Positions 1 to 9,838 are shown, counted from the first letter of the stretch. The stretch is 64,000 nucleotides of DNA from JABHGY01 sp964525185 (GCA_964525185.1 CAZGFQ010000008.1:8755-72754), one strand, 5' to 3'. Notes: generated from the letters alone by a model not told the origin. Numbers and translations are program-made.

Positions 1-769
1 TCACTTGATATGGATTAGATATTAATTGGTCTAATACCGTTTCTAAAAGTGCGGAATTTTGATCATTTTCAGGATTAACATCCACTTTTTGCTCAGCTGT
101 AAAATCCATAGACCATTCTCCAACGGATTGTTGGACAGCTTTCTTCTTTTTTGCATCTTCTTCCCTTTTTTTAGCACCAAGTACAAAATCCATACTTGCT
201 TCTAATTCAAGAATGGCTGCATCTAACGAACTTGCCACGCGTTCAGACTCAATAGAAACTTTCGGTGGTAATTGTTTCTGGGGTTTGACTGCAAAGTCAG
301 GAAATGGATATTTAGGTTTGGCTACTTGTTTAGGTAGAAAACCTGTCAACATACTATGAACAGTAACACCCACTTGGTCTTTTAAAGCGGGAATAGCAGA
401 ATAAAATCCAGATACAGATTTGTTTCCAACTTCTTCCCAAGTCGCAATATCAATTAATTGCATTGATACAGATATATCATCAAGCTTTCTATTAAATTTA
501 CCGAGGAGTAATAGGTTTTTCGATCCGCGTGGTTGTTTCAATAATTCAGACCGATTATTCATAATATATTCTAAATCATCATTATTTTGAATTCGTAATG
601 TGGATTCATTCTTCAATTTATCTTTAACTATTTCGGATAAACCAGGACCAATCCATTCAACAGATGCATCATTTTGTACATTATCAAATGGGAGTAAATA
701 AAAATAAACAAGTGGGTCTCTTGCAAATAATGCGGACAATAAAAGAATATGTATTAAGATTTTGTTCAT
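1..769 (-). CDS. secreted protein with CsgG/TolB-N-like domain (3' end cut by window)
   Basis: The reading frame starts with ATG at 769 and runs off the window start, so about 256 residues are visible and the C-terminus is missing. Residues 1-15 form a hydrophobic signal peptide ending LSALFA. The next segment contains YLLPFDN, then EWIGPGLSEIV and a later stretch of short beta-like elements. This pattern (LPF-D/N followed by a W-x-G-x-G/L-S helix) is typical of the TolB-N/CsgG/FlgO-type periplasmic fold. The visible C-terminal part is charged and helical (a Lys/Glu-rich stretch near residue 200). The exact function is unknown. The fold call is inference from pattern only. It is downstream of glnS on the same strand with a gap of about 46 bases. 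Confidence 0.6.
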   Translation of the reverse strand, partial: MNKILIHILLLSALFARDPLVYFYLLPFDNVQNDASVEWIGPGLSEIVKDKLKNESTLRIQNNDDLEYIMNNRSELLKQPRGSKNLLLLGKFNRKLDDISVSMQLIDIATWEEVGNKSVSGFYSAIPALKDQVGVTVHSMLTGFLPKQVAKPKYPFPDFAVKPQKQLPPKVSIESERVASSLDAAILELEASMDFVLGAKKREEDAKKKKAVQQSVGEWSMDFTAEQKVDVNPENDQNSALLETVLDQLISNPYQV

Positions 770-815
770 GGAGTTGTAGGTTTAATGGAGAATAAATTAA
801 TAGAAAAACAGGAGT

Positions 816-2513
816 TTAACCACCTCCATTTTTAGATGCTTGAAATCCCTTTTCAATCTTTTTCCAGGAATCTCTCAAAGCTACTGACCGATTAAATACA
901 AAATGTTCGGGAGAACTGTCAACATTATCCAAACAAAAATAGCCTAATCGTTCAAATTGATAGAATTCTCCAACCTTCGCTTTTTTCATTTCATTTTCAA
1001 TAAAGCACGTTTTTATAACAATAAGTGAATCAGGATTCAATGCATTATCAATGTTATCTGTCTTACTTGGATTCGGTTCCAAAAAAAGTCTATCATACAA
1101 TCGTACTTCCGCTTCCATATTTTCTGTAGATGAAACCCAATGTATGGTTCCTTTTACTTTACGTCCATCTGGAGAAGAACCACCACGCGTTTCGGGATCA
1201 TATGTACAATGCAGTTCAATAATATCTCCGTTACTGTTTTTTATGACATCAACACAGGTAATATAAAATGCATATCTTAATCTAACTTCTCTACCGGGAG
1301 CCAATCGAAAATATTTGCGAAAAGGTTCTTCCATAAAATCGCTTCGTTCAATATATATTTCTTTAGTAAAAGCTATTTTCCGTTTACCTGCGGACTCATC
1401 TTCCGGGTTATTTATGGCGTCTAAATAATCAATCTCATCCTCAGGAAAATTTGTAATTACAATTTTTAATGGATCAATCACACCCATGACACGAGTTGCC
1501 TTTTTATTGAGATCTTCTCTTAAACTATACTCTAAAAGATTCATTTCAGCAACATTGTCACGTTTTGCTACTCCGACCTTTTCTGCAAAATTACGGATAG
1601 ATTGTGGAGAATATCCTCTACGCCTTAATCCTGAAATAGTTGGCATTCTTGGATCATCCCACCCTGATACATGTCCATTATCTACTAATTGTTTAAGCCA
1701 TCTTTTTGACATGATGGTAAAATTTAAATTTAATCGAGCAAATTCTATTTGTTGCGGATGATAGGTATCAAGTTGGTTTAAATACCAATCGTATAAGGGC
1801 CTATGATCTTCAAATTCTAATGTACAAATGGAATGGGTAATTCCTTCAAGAGAATCTTCTAAACCATGCGCCCAATCATACATGGGGTAAATGCACCATG
1901 TGTCGCCAGTCCGATGATGATGAGCTTTCAATATACGATACATAACAGGGTCTCTCATATTCAAATTTGGATGACTCATATCAATTTTGGCTCGTAATGT
2001 TCGGCTACCATCTTCAAAGTCACCATTTTTCATTTGAGTAAACAGAAGAAGATTTTCATCGACGGATCTATTTCTGAATGGACTATCACTGCCTGCTTCT
2101 TTTAGATTACCCCGGGTTGCTCTAACCTCGTCTCCAGATAGGTCGCAAACGTAAGCTTTTTCTGCTTTAATGAGTGCCGCGGCGAATTCATACATTTGAT
2201 CAAAATAATCGGATGCATAATACAATCTATCTTCCCAGTCAAAGCCTAACCAAGAAACATCTTTCATGATTGCTTTTACATATTCATCTTCTTCTTTGAT
2301 TGGGTTTGTATCGTCGAACCTGAGGTTACATAAACCACTGTATTGGTCCGCTAATCCAAAATTCAAGCAAATAGATTTTGCATGGCCAATGTGGAGGTAT
2401 CCGTTTGGTTCTGGTGGAAAACGTGTGTGAACTTTTTGATCGAATTTTCCAGAACGGTTATCTTCGTCAATTATTTTTTGAATAAAATTCTTAACCTGTT
2501 TTTCAGCTTCCAT
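816..2513 (-). CDS. glnS: glutaminyl-tRNA synthetase
   Basis: This cytoplasmic class I aminoacyl-tRNA synthetase charges tRNA-Gln with glutamine, using ATP. The class I HIGH signature lies in PEPNGYLHIGH (residues 34-44) and the KMSKS-type loop appears as TIMSKR near residue 270. The catalytic core is followed by the two beta-barrel anticodon-binding domains. The length of 565 residues is normal for bacterial GlnS (about 550). The ATG start overlaps the 3' end of gltX by 11 bases, so the two synthetase genes are probably translated from one message. A dedicated GlnS implies direct Gln-tRNA formation rather than sole reliance on GatCAB transamidation. Confidence 0.97.
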   Translation of the reverse strand: MEAEKQVKNFIQKIIDEDNRSGKFDQKVHTRFPPEPNGYLHIGHAKSICLNFGLADQYSGLCNLRFDDTNPIKEEDEYVKAIMKDVSWLGFDWEDRLYYASDYFDQMYEFAAALIKAEKAYVCDLSGDEVRATRGNLKEAGSDSPFRNRSVDENLLLFTQMKNGDFEDGSRTLRAKIDMSHPNLNMRDPVMYRILKAHHHRTGDTWCIYPMYDWAHGLEDSLEGITHSICTLEFEDHRPLYDWYLNQLDTYHPQQIEFARLNLNFTIMSKRWLKQLVDNGHVSGWDDPRMPTISGLRRRGYSPQSIRNFAEKVGVAKRDNVAEMNLLEYSLREDLNKKATRVMGVIDPLKIVITNFPEDEIDYLDAINNPEDESAGKRKIAFTKEIYIERSDFMEEPFRKYFRLAPGREVRLRYAFYITCVDVIKNSNGDIIELHCTYDPETRGGSSPDGRKVKGTIHWVSSTENMEAEVRLYDRLFLEPNPSKTDNIDNALNPDSLIVIKTCFIENEMKKAKVGEFYQFERLGYFCLDNVDSSPEHFVFNRSVALRDSWKKIEKGFQASKNGGG

Positions 2514-3942
2514 TTTTATCGCTTTCTATGATTGGGAAATGAGTTATAGCGTAGTTTAATCGTGAAATGCATGCGTTTTCTCCTAATAATTCCATGATTG
2601 AAAATAGAGAAGGACCACCAGAAACACCACTAATAGCCAATCGTGTCGGTTGTATAATTTTTCCTAATGATATTTCATTTTTTTCAGCATAATTCTTTAT
2701 AGTACTTTCAATGAATGCTGAATTCCATTCTGACACTGTATTTAATTCGATTAATAATAATTCTATTATATGAGTTGTAGTCTCTGGTTTCCAACTTTTT
2801 CTCATAGCTTTTTTATCAAATTGAGTAGGGTTAGAAAAGAAATAATGAGACATATGTATAAAGTCAACAATCGTTTTTGATCTTTGTTTTAACAATTCTA
2901 TTACTTTTAACAAATAAGATGTATCAAACCCATCGCCCCAAGTTTGGCTAAGCTCTTTAATATGATTATAAATTGAATTAGGTGATAATGCCATAATATG
3001 CTGTGCACTGATCCAGTTGAGTTTTTGAATATCAAATACGGCTGATTTTTTCTGGACTCGTTTTATATCGAATTGTTTAATTAAATCTTCAACTGAAAAA
3101 ATATCTTGCTCTGTACCGGGATTCCAGCCTAATAATGCTAAATGATTTAGAAGAACATTTGGTGTAAACCCTAAATCTTGATATGCTTGTACTCCAGTTG
3201 CTCCATGGCGCTTACTAAGTCTTTTTTTGTCTGGGCCTAGAATCATTGGTAGATGTGCAAAAATAGGTAGAGAATACTCCAAAGCATTATAAATATATAT
3301 TTGTTTCAGTGTATTTGCGACATGATCTTCTCCTCTAATAACATGAGATATTTTCATATCATGATCATCAACAACGACAACTAGGTTATATACCGGACTT
3401 CCATCAGATCGAGCTATAATAAAATCATCAATTTCTGAATTATCTACTTTAATTGATCCATAAATTTCATCAGAGAAAGTGACCATTCCGTCCTTGGGCG
3501 TTTTGAGTCTTATTGTAAATGGGGAATTTTTATCTAGTTCAGATTGAATGTCATTTTCTGAACGATTTCTCCATATGCCAGGATAAAAAAATGATCCATC
3601 TTTAGCTCGAAAGGTATCTAATTCTTCTTTAGTGGCAAAGCAGCGATATGCCTGTCCAGATTCCAATAATGCTTGAATGGCAGATAAATACAAGTCTATA
3701 CGTTTAGACTGGAAAATAAGTTCATCATCCCAATCTAGCCCCAGCCATTCCATTGATTGGCAAATTTGTTCAGTGAATTCGTCTTTCGACCGAAGAGTAT
3801 CTGTGTCCTCAATACGAACTAAAAAAGACCCATTATGGTGTTTGGCGAAAAGCCAGTTGAATAATGCAGTTCGTGCACCCCCGAGATGAAGTTGGCCGGT
3901 CGGGCTTGGTGCAAATCGAACTCGTAGTTTAGAATTGGCCAT
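2503..3942 (-). CDS. gltX: glutamyl-tRNA synthetase
   Basis: It attaches glutamate to tRNA-Glu. The HIGH-type motif is PSPTGQLHLGG (residues 12-22) and the KMSKS equivalent is KRLSKRH near residue 239, both where the family has them. The 479-residue length is standard. The ATG start at 3942 lies just downstream of two tRNA-Ser genes on the same strand, and the stop overlaps glnS by 11 bases. Because a separate GlnS is present, this enzyme is expected to be the discriminating form specific for tRNA-Glu, but that is inference. Confidence 0.97.
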   Translation of the reverse strand: MANSKLRVRFAPSPTGQLHLGGARTALFNWLFAKHHNGSFLVRIEDTDTLRSKDEFTEQICQSMEWLGLDWDDELIFQSKRIDLYLSAIQALLESGQAYRCFATKEELDTFRAKDGSFFYPGIWRNRSENDIQSELDKNSPFTIRLKTPKDGMVTFSDEIYGSIKVDNSEIDDFIIARSDGSPVYNLVVVVDDHDMKISHVIRGEDHVANTLKQIYIYNALEYSLPIFAHLPMILGPDKKRLSKRHGATGVQAYQDLGFTPNVLLNHLALLGWNPGTEQDIFSVEDLIKQFDIKRVQKKSAVFDIQKLNWISAQHIMALSPNSIYNHIKELSQTWGDGFDTSYLLKVIELLKQRSKTIVDFIHMSHYFFSNPTQFDKKAMRKSWKPETTTHIIELLLIELNTVSEWNSAFIESTIKNYAEKNEISLGKIIQPTRLAISGVSGGPSLFSIMELLGENACISRLNYAITHFPIIESDKNGS

Positions 3943-3953
3943 TTATAATTTTG

Positions 3954-4042
3954 CGGAGGCGGTAGGATTCGAACCTACGAGGGGCGCGAACCCCTGCTGG
4001 TTTTCAAGACCAGTGCATTCAGCCAGACTCTGCCACACCTCC
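3954..4042 (-). tRNA. tRNA-Ser (anticodon UGA)
   Basis: On the minus strand an 89-nt class II tRNA folds with a 7-bp acceptor (GGAGGTG/CGCCTCC), an anticodon stem CTGGT/ACCAG enclosing the loop CTTGAAA (anticodon TGA), a long variable arm (GCAGGGGTTCGCGCCCCTC) and a T arm with GGTTCGAATCC. The discriminator base is G, as usual for serine tRNAs. The 3' CCA is not encoded. It sits 15 bases upstream of a second tRNA-Ser in plus coordinates, both between dprA and gltX. Confidence 0.96.
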
Positions 4043-4056
4043 ATTTTGTTTATTTG

Positions 4057-4146
4057 CGGAGAGGGAGGGATTCGAACCCTCGAAGAGGCTATAAACCCCT
4101 TACTCACTTAGCAGGCGAGCGCCTTCAGCCACTCGGCCACCTCTCC
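4057..4146 (-). tRNA. tRNA-Ser (anticodon GCU)
   Basis: This 90-nt class II tRNA has acceptor stem GGAGAGG/CCTCTCC, anticodon stem CTCGC/GTGAG with loop CTGCTAA (anticodon GCT, reading AGC/AGU), a long variable arm and a canonical GGTTCGAATCC T arm. The discriminator is G and CCA is not encoded. With the neighbouring UGA isoacceptor it forms a tandem serine tRNA pair that is probably processed from a transcript also carrying gltX. Confidence 0.96.
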
Positions 4147-4207
4147 ATATTTTTTTAATATTAAACCTCTGAAATTACTCCTTGAATTGCTTAATCCCAA
4201 AAAAGAT

Positions 4208-5299
4208 TTAAGAAATAACAAACTGTTTTCCACTTAATTGTGTAACAGCATTTTTCATCTCTAAATTTAAAAGAATCTGAAGTAATTGAGCTATATCTAA
4301 TCCGACCTTTTTTCTTAAATCATCAACCTGAATAGGATCGTGTCCTAAATGTTTGAAAATACGTTGTTCATCATGAGATAAATTCAATGGAATTGTTTTT
4401 TGAACACCCTTGATTGGTTTAAATAGACGATCATTAATAATATCTAAGATTTCATTACCATCGTGCACTGGAAATGCTCCATTTCTAATAAGGCGATTTG
4501 AACCAACGGACATGGTGTCAGTTACCCTTCCCGGTACAGCAAAAACATCCCTATTTTGATCTATAGCATTAAAGGCGGTAAGAATTGACCCACTTCTATC
4601 ACCTGCTTCTACAACAATTGTACCATGAGAAAGTCCAGATATGATCCTATTTCTCTGTGGGAAATTTTTTCTATTCGGTTTCTCTCCTAATGGAAATTCA
4701 GAAATAATTGTACCATTCTTTAAAATATCTTTATAAAGCTGTTTATTCTCGGATGGATAAACCACATCAATACCACAGCCTAATACGCCAATTGTTTTTC
4801 CACCTAAATTGACAGTCTCTCTATGAGTCATTGTATCGATGCCACGTGCAAGACCACTTACAGTCGTAATTCCTGCTTTTACTAATTTATTTACAATTAG
4901 TTTTGTCATTGTTCGCCCATATTGTGTAATCGTCCTGGTTCCTACTATGGAAGCCATATCTTCCATTTTTATTAATTCTTTACCAAGCGTATACAATAAA
5001 ACGGGAGGATCATATATTTTCTTGAGCAGCACAGGATAATTGTTATCCCAATAAGACACAATATTGATATTTTTATCAGATAGCTGTTTTACCTGTGATT
5101 CACCGTATTTCAAGTGTCGGTATTTCTGAATAGCAGATGCAGTCTTTATATCAATGCCATCTATTCTACATAGCGTTTTAGAATCCATTTCAAACGGATT
5201 CTCATGACTGCCAATAGATGATAATAGTATGCGTACACGATTTCTTCCAACTGATGGAGTATTCAATAAATTGATTATTGTTTCGTGCTTAAATTTCAT
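4208..5299 (-). CDS. dprA: DNA processing protein DprA (Smf)
   Basis: DprA binds incoming single-stranded DNA during natural transformation and loads RecA on it. The N-terminal part (residues 1-75) resembles the helix-hairpin-helix/SAM extension. The Rossmann-like core follows with VGTRTITQYG, SGLARGIDTMTH, GCGIDVVYPSEN and AGDRSGSILTAFNA, all hallmarks of the family. The last 60 residues form a winged-helix-like tail. The length of 363 residues is normal. The ATG overlaps the end of obgE by 11 bases. With the ComEA-like protein at 12340 and comM at the window end, it hints that the organism can take up DNA. Confidence 0.95.
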   Translation of the reverse strand: MKFKHETIINLLNTPSVGRNRVRILLSSIGSHENPFEMDSKTLCRIDGIDIKTASAIQKYRHLKYGESQVKQLSDKNINIVSYWDNNYPVLLKKIYDPPVLLYTLGKELIKMEDMASIVGTRTITQYGRTMTKLIVNKLVKAGITTVSGLARGIDTMTHRETVNLGGKTIGVLGCGIDVVYPSENKQLYKDILKNGTIISEFPLGEKPNRKNFPQRNRIISGLSHGTIVVEAGDRSGSILTAFNAIDQNRDVFAVPGRVTDTMSVGSNRLIRNGAFPVHDGNEILDIINDRLFKPIKGVQKTIPLNLSHDEQRIFKHLGHDPIQVDDLRKKVGLDIAQLLQILLNLEMKNAVTQLSGKQFVIS

Positions 5300-6269
5300 T
5301 TTGTATTATTGAAGTTATTTTTTGCATCAATTGATTTAACCCAGATCCAGTTACTGATGAAATATCAATGTATGGATGTTTAAAATTTGACCAATAATCA
5401 TCAAATTTATCATTTTGCAATGTATCTATCTTGGAGCGACAAATTAAAAATGGTTTTAGCATAAGATCTGGATTGAAATTAATTAATTCCTGCTTCAAAA
5501 CATCAAAGGAATTTTCTGGATTATCATCCAATGCATCTATTAGATACAGTAAAACTCTATTTCTTTCAATATGTTTTAAAAATTGATGCCCTAGACCTTT
5601 ACCAGTACTGGCTCCTTCTATTAACCCAGGAATATCAGCCATAACAAATGATTTATATTCATCATATTTAATAATACCTAAATAGGGTTCTAACGTCGTA
5701 AATGGATAGCCAGCAATTTTCGGTTTTGCTGAAGATAAGCGAGCTAATAAGGTGGATTTACCTGCATTAGGAAAACCAACTAAACCAACATCAGCTAATA
5801 CTTTTAATTCAATTTCAAAATGGCCAGACTCACCTTCTATACCTGTCTGATGCTTTCTTGGAGTTTGATTTGTGGATGTTTTAAATCGACTATTCCCTTT
5901 TCCGCCAATCCCGCCATTACAAGCAATACATTCTTCACCCGGTGTTGTGAGATCTGCAATAATTACATTATTAGTAACTTTACGAATAATGGTACCTAAT
6001 GGTACTAATATGATGACGTCTTCTCCAAATTTACCACTTCTATTATTCTTTCCACCAGGGTTGCCATTCTCGGCTTTATACATTTTACGATATCGTATAT
6101 CTTGAAGTGTTCGAAGGTTTTCATCTGCTTTAAATATAATATGACCACCGCGTCCTCCGTCACCACCATCAGGGCCACCCTTTGGAACGAATTTTTCGCG
6201 ACGAAAGGAAACAGCTCCACGGCCACCTTTACCAGCAATTAATTCAACTTTTGTATAATCAATAAACAT
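5289..6269 (-). CDS. obgE: GTPase ObgE/CgtA
   Basis: This is an essential ribosome-associated GTPase acting in late 50S assembly and stress control. The glycine-rich Obg fold covers residues 1-158 (GGxGG-type repeats such as GKGGRGAVSF and GGDGGRGGH). The G domain follows with G1 GFPNAGKST (165-173), switch TTLEPYLG, G3 DIPGLIEGA and a G4-like SKID. The protein ends soon after the G domain at 326 residues, so the extra C-terminal OCT domain of some Gram-positive Obg proteins is absent, as in many Gram-negatives. The ATG at 6269 fits the conserved FIDYTKVELIAGKGG start. Confidence 0.96.
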   Translation of the reverse strand: MFIDYTKVELIAGKGGRGAVSFRREKFVPKGGPDGGDGGRGGHIIFKADENLRTLQDIRYRKMYKAENGNPGGKNNRSGKFGEDVIILVPLGTIIRKVTNNVIIADLTTPGEECIACNGGIGGKGNSRFKTSTNQTPRKHQTGIEGESGHFEIELKVLADVGLVGFPNAGKSTLLARLSSAKPKIAGYPFTTLEPYLGIIKYDEYKSFVMADIPGLIEGASTGKGLGHQFLKHIERNRVLLYLIDALDDNPENSFDVLKQELINFNPDLMLKPFLICRSKIDTLQNDKFDDYWSNFKHPYIDISSVTGSGLNQLMQKITSIIQNEI

Positions 6270-6317
6270 AGGTATTCAACAATTTTAAGATGAATGAAAC
6301 TACATTAATTATATTGA

Positions 6318-8534
6318 TTAAATATCATCAATAATTGAATTTAATGTATGGCTAGGTCTCATTGCAGCTGACACTTTAGATAAATCGGGGTAATAATATC
6401 CACCAATTTCTTTTGGTTTTCCTTCAGCGATTAAAAGTTCTTCTATTATTTTTTGTTCATTATTTTCTAACGCAGTTGCAATAGGCGAAAATGTGTCAGA
6501 AAGTGTTATGCTTTCCGATTGATCTACAAGAGCGCGCGCCCAATATTGAGCTAAAAAGTAATGGCCAGATATATTCCCTGGCTCACCTGCAACTCTGGAT
6601 GGAGATTTCTTATTATCTAAATATTTTGAATTTGCTACATCAAGAGCGTTTGCTATAATATTCAATTCATTCGAATTATTCTTCCGTGCAATGTAGCGTA
6701 ATGATTCTGCTAATGCTAAAAATTCGCCCAATGAATCCCATCTTAAATGACCTTCTTTTAAGAATTGAGCAACATGTTTTGGCGCAGATCCTCCAGCACC
6801 AGTTTCAAATAAGCCTCCCCCGGCTATTAATGGAACAATGGAAAGCATTTTCGCAGAAGTACCCAGTTCTAAGATTGGAAATAAATCTGTTAAATAATCA
6901 CGTAATACATTACCCGTGGCACTAATAGTGTTAAGCCCAGCTCTAACTCGTTTTAATGTGAATGCCATTGCAGATTGAGGTGATAATATATGATATTCAA
7001 TATCATTATTTTTATTATACTGCGGTAAATACTTTAATACACTTTTTATAATATTAGCATCATGATTACGATTTTTATCGAGCCAAAATACGACAGGTTG
7101 TCCAGTGATTTTAGCTCTATTATAAGCTAGTTTAACCCAATCCTTAATTGGAATATCTTTCGCGGTAGACATTCTCCAAATATCACCTTTCTCAACATGA
7201 TGACTTGTTAATATAGACCCATCCTGGTCAATAACGTTCACAATGCCACTAGTTGGAATTTCGAATGTGGTTGGATGAGAACCATATTCTTCTGCTTTTT
7301 GTGCCATAAGACCTACATTAGACACATTTCCCATAGTTGCAACATCGAACTGGCCATTATTAACGCAATCTTGTAATACTTCTTTATACATAGTAGCATA
7401 AGACCTATCCGGGATAATGGCTTTACATTCTTGTAGACTCCCATCAGAGTTCCACATTTGTCCGCCATCACGCACCACAACTGGCATAGAAGCATCAATG
7501 ATTATATCATTAGGAGCATGCAAATTTGTAATACCATTATCAGAATCTACCATTGCCAAAGATGGCATGGTGTTATATACATCCTGAATAGAATTTTCAA
7601 TTTTTGATTTTAGGTCTGATGGAAGTGACTCTAGTTTTTTATATAAATCACTTAATCCTAGATTTGGATTAATGCCTAATTCTTCAAATTCAGTAGAATA
7701 TACATCAAATACATCCTTATAATATTCGCGTACACAATGACCAAACATAATTGGATCTGAAACTTTCATCATTGTTGCTTTTAAATGTAAAGAGAATAAT
7801 AATCCTTCTTCCTTAGAAGCATTTAACTCATATTTGTAAAATTCCTTTAAATGTTTAACAGACATAAAGGTTGTATCTACAATTTCTTTATCTTGAATAC
7901 ATAATTCTTTTAAATGAATAGTGCTTCCATCATTGGATTGAAGCTCAATCGTAAGTGTTCCTTCTCCATTATTAATGAAAGATTGTTCATTCCCAAAAAA
8001 ATCATTCTCATTCATATGGGCAACGTGGGCTTTTGAATAATCAGCGAATTGTTTAAGACGATGTGGATTATTTTTCGCAAAATTCTTAACAGCATCAGCT
8101 GCTCTACGATCAGAATTGCCTTCCCTTAATACAGGATTTACAGCAGATCCTAAACAGGTAGAATATTTTTTTTGAATTTTGACCTCGGCATCCGTATTTG
8201 GTGTTTCTGGATAATTAGGTATATTATATCCATTTTGTTGAAGTTCAATTATGCACGCTTTTAGTTGTGGGACAGATGCGGAAATATTTGGAAGCTTAAT
8301 AATATTACCATTTGGCTCTTTAACAATTTTCCCTAATAAATTAAGATCATCATTAATAATTTGATCTGAAGATAAATTTTCGGGAAAAGTTGCAATTATT
8401 CGACCTGCAAGGGATATATCTCTTGGCTCAACTTCAATATTTGCGGTTTTTGTAAATGCATTAACAATAGGTAATAGTGATTGAGTAGCTAATGCTGGTG
8501 CCTCGTCAGTAATAGTCCAGATAATTTTTGACAT
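6318..8534 (-). CDS. icd: monomeric NADP-dependent isocitrate dehydrogenase (IDH-II)
   Basis: It converts isocitrate to 2-oxoglutarate and CO2, reducing NADP, in the TCA cycle. The 738-residue length and the start MSKIIWTITDEAPALAT are typical of the monomeric class, which is unrelated in length to the 400-residue dimeric enzyme. Family landmarks include LPNISASVPQLKA near residue 80, NPVLREGNSDRRAA near residue 133, PVVVRDGGQMWN near 355 and ETGAGGSAPKHV near 580. The start codon abuts the stop of the upstream FmdB gene with no spacer, suggesting co-transcription. The monomeric enzyme has a patchy distribution among bacteria. Confidence 0.96.
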   Translation of the reverse strand: MSKIIWTITDEAPALATQSLLPIVNAFTKTANIEVEPRDISLAGRIIATFPENLSSDQIINDDLNLLGKIVKEPNGNIIKLPNISASVPQLKACIIELQQNGYNIPNYPETPNTDAEVKIQKKYSTCLGSAVNPVLREGNSDRRAADAVKNFAKNNPHRLKQFADYSKAHVAHMNENDFFGNEQSFINNGEGTLTIELQSNDGSTIHLKELCIQDKEIVDTTFMSVKHLKEFYKYELNASKEEGLLFSLHLKATMMKVSDPIMFGHCVREYYKDVFDVYSTEFEELGINPNLGLSDLYKKLESLPSDLKSKIENSIQDVYNTMPSLAMVDSDNGITNLHAPNDIIIDASMPVVVRDGGQMWNSDGSLQECKAIIPDRSYATMYKEVLQDCVNNGQFDVATMGNVSNVGLMAQKAEEYGSHPTTFEIPTSGIVNVIDQDGSILTSHHVEKGDIWRMSTAKDIPIKDWVKLAYNRAKITGQPVVFWLDKNRNHDANIIKSVLKYLPQYNKNNDIEYHILSPQSAMAFTLKRVRAGLNTISATGNVLRDYLTDLFPILELGTSAKMLSIVPLIAGGGLFETGAGGSAPKHVAQFLKEGHLRWDSLGEFLALAESLRYIARKNNSNELNIIANALDVANSKYLDNKKSPSRVAGEPGNISGHYFLAQYWARALVDQSESITLSDTFSPIATALENNEQKIIEELLIAEGKPKEIGGYYYPDLSKVSAAMRPSHTLNSIIDDI

Positions 8535-8801
8535 TTAACGATCCTTTTTCTTGGTTTTCGTTTTCGTTTTAGTTTTATTCGTTGATTCGGGATTTGGTTT
8601 GGGTTTTTCTTTATTTTTATAATCTGTAAGATAAAAGCCAGATCCTTTAAAAATCAGACCAGCACCGCCACTTACAATCCGAGTAATTTTACATTTTTGT
8701 ACTTCACAATTAGGTTTTTTTTGCAAAGCATCATCGGAGATTGATTGAAAATAGTCAAAACGTTCTCCGCAAGTGTTACATAAATATTCGTAGGTTGGCA
8801 T
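8535..8801 (-). CDS. FmdB-family zinc ribbon protein
   Basis: This 88-residue protein begins MPTYEYLCNTCGERFDYFQ, the standard start of the FmdB regulatory/zinc ribbon family. The metal ligands would be the CNTC pair (residues 8 and 11) and the Cys pair in NCEVQKC. The central GGAGLIFKGSGFYLTDY also matches the family. The tail is low in complexity, with alternating Lys and Thr encoded by a gttttc-type hexamer repeat (plus strand, 8545-8575). The cellular role of the family is poorly known. It is placed directly before icd. Confidence 0.9.
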   Translation of the reverse strand: MPTYEYLCNTCGERFDYFQSISDDALQKKPNCEVQKCKITRIVSGGAGLIFKGSGFYLTDYKNKEKPKPNPESTNKTKTKTKTKKKDR

Positions 8802-8849
8802 AAGTTCCAGCTTATTTAGATAAAAATTGAGCGGAAATTTATAAAATAT

Positions 8850-9329
8850 TTATATATTAAATTTTATTTTTAATGCATCAAATACATCTTTTGTTACATA
8901 ATCTCTAAGATCGCCTCCGAGTTTTGACACTTCCTTAATTACAGATGAATTCAAATGGATATATTTTTCATCTGGCATCATGAATATAGTAGTTATTTCT
9001 GGGTTTAAGTGGTAATTCATCATGGCCATTTGGAATTCAAATTCGAAATCACTCACATGCCTCAATCCTCGAATAAGAGCGCATGCATTTTCTTCACGAG
9101 CTGTTTCAGCAATAAGTTGTTTTGTGCTAATTGCGGAAACATTATGGAGATCTCTCGTACTAGATAATATGAGTTCTACTCTTTCATCTACGGTAAATAA
9201 TGGATTTTTTGATGAATTGTCTGCAACAGCAAAAACCAATTCATCGAATAATTTAGATGCACGAATGGCAATGTCTAAATGGCCCTTATGAATTGGATCG
9301 AATGTACCAGGGTATATTATTTTTCTCAT
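8850..9329 (-). CDS. coaD: phosphopantetheine adenylyltransferase
   Basis: It catalyses the penultimate step of coenzyme A synthesis, transferring AMP from ATP to 4'-phosphopantetheine. The nucleotidyltransferase motif TFDPIHKGH gives the HxxH pair at residues 14 and 17. RGLRHVSDFEFEFQMAMMN and SSVIKEVSKLGGD are diagnostic of CoaD. The 159-residue length is exact for the family. Its ATG overlaps the stop of rsmD by 4 bases, a pairing (rsmD-coaD) found in many bacteria. Confidence 0.97.
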   Translation of the reverse strand: MRKIIYPGTFDPIHKGHLDIAIRASKLFDELVFAVADNSSKNPLFTVDERVELILSSTRDLHNVSAISTKQLIAETAREENACALIRGLRHVSDFEFEFQMAMMNYHLNPEITTIFMMPDEKYIHLNSSVIKEVSKLGGDLRDYVTKDVFDALKIKFNI

Positions 9330-9838
9330 TTATTATTCCAGATTGCTAATTGACTTTTACCATAGTTTCTAATCTCGGGGTCATAGGATAATTTACGATT
9401 TGAGCGATTGACTTCTAAAATAAAAATTCCATTTGAACTCAAGTGTTGAAGAGCTGAATCGATCAAGGGATCAATCTCGATTCCATAATAGGGTGGGTCA
9501 GCAAAAATAATATCAAATGATAGAGATGTAGTTTTTAAATATTTAAATACATCTTGATGATAGATATGTATATGATCCGGAAATAATTGAGAATTGGATT
9601 TTAGCATTTGAATATGGGCTCGATTTGACTCTACAAAATAGATAGGAGATGCACCTCTACTTAAAGCTTCAAAACCCATGATTCCTGAACCTGAAAAAAG
9701 GTCCAGAAATGAGTAATTATTTAATGGTCCAAGAATATCAAATAAACTTTTCCGAACAATAGATTTGGTAGGGCGATATTGAGCTTTTAAACTCGTTTCA
9801 ATCTTCCTCCCTTTATAGAGGCCAGATAGAATATTCAT
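9326..9838 (-). CDS. rsmD: 16S rRNA (guanine966-N2)-methyltransferase
   Basis: This is an S-adenosylmethionine-dependent methyltransferase acting on G966 of 16S rRNA. It shows the N-terminal SGLYKGRKI, the PT-K-VR-SLFDIL segment, the SAM-binding DLFSGSG (residues 46-52) and the catalytic DPPY (114-117). Length 170 is slightly short but within the family range. It is translationally coupled to coaD by a 4-base overlap. Confidence 0.94.
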   Translation of the reverse strand: MNILSGLYKGRKIETSLKAQYRPTKSIVRKSLFDILGPLNNYSFLDLFSGSGIMGFEALSRGASPIYFVESNRAHIQMLKSNSQLFPDHIHIYHQDVFKYLKTTSLSFDIIFADPPYYGIEIDPLIDSALQHLSSNGIFILEVNRSNRKLSYDPEIRNYGKSQLAIWNNK

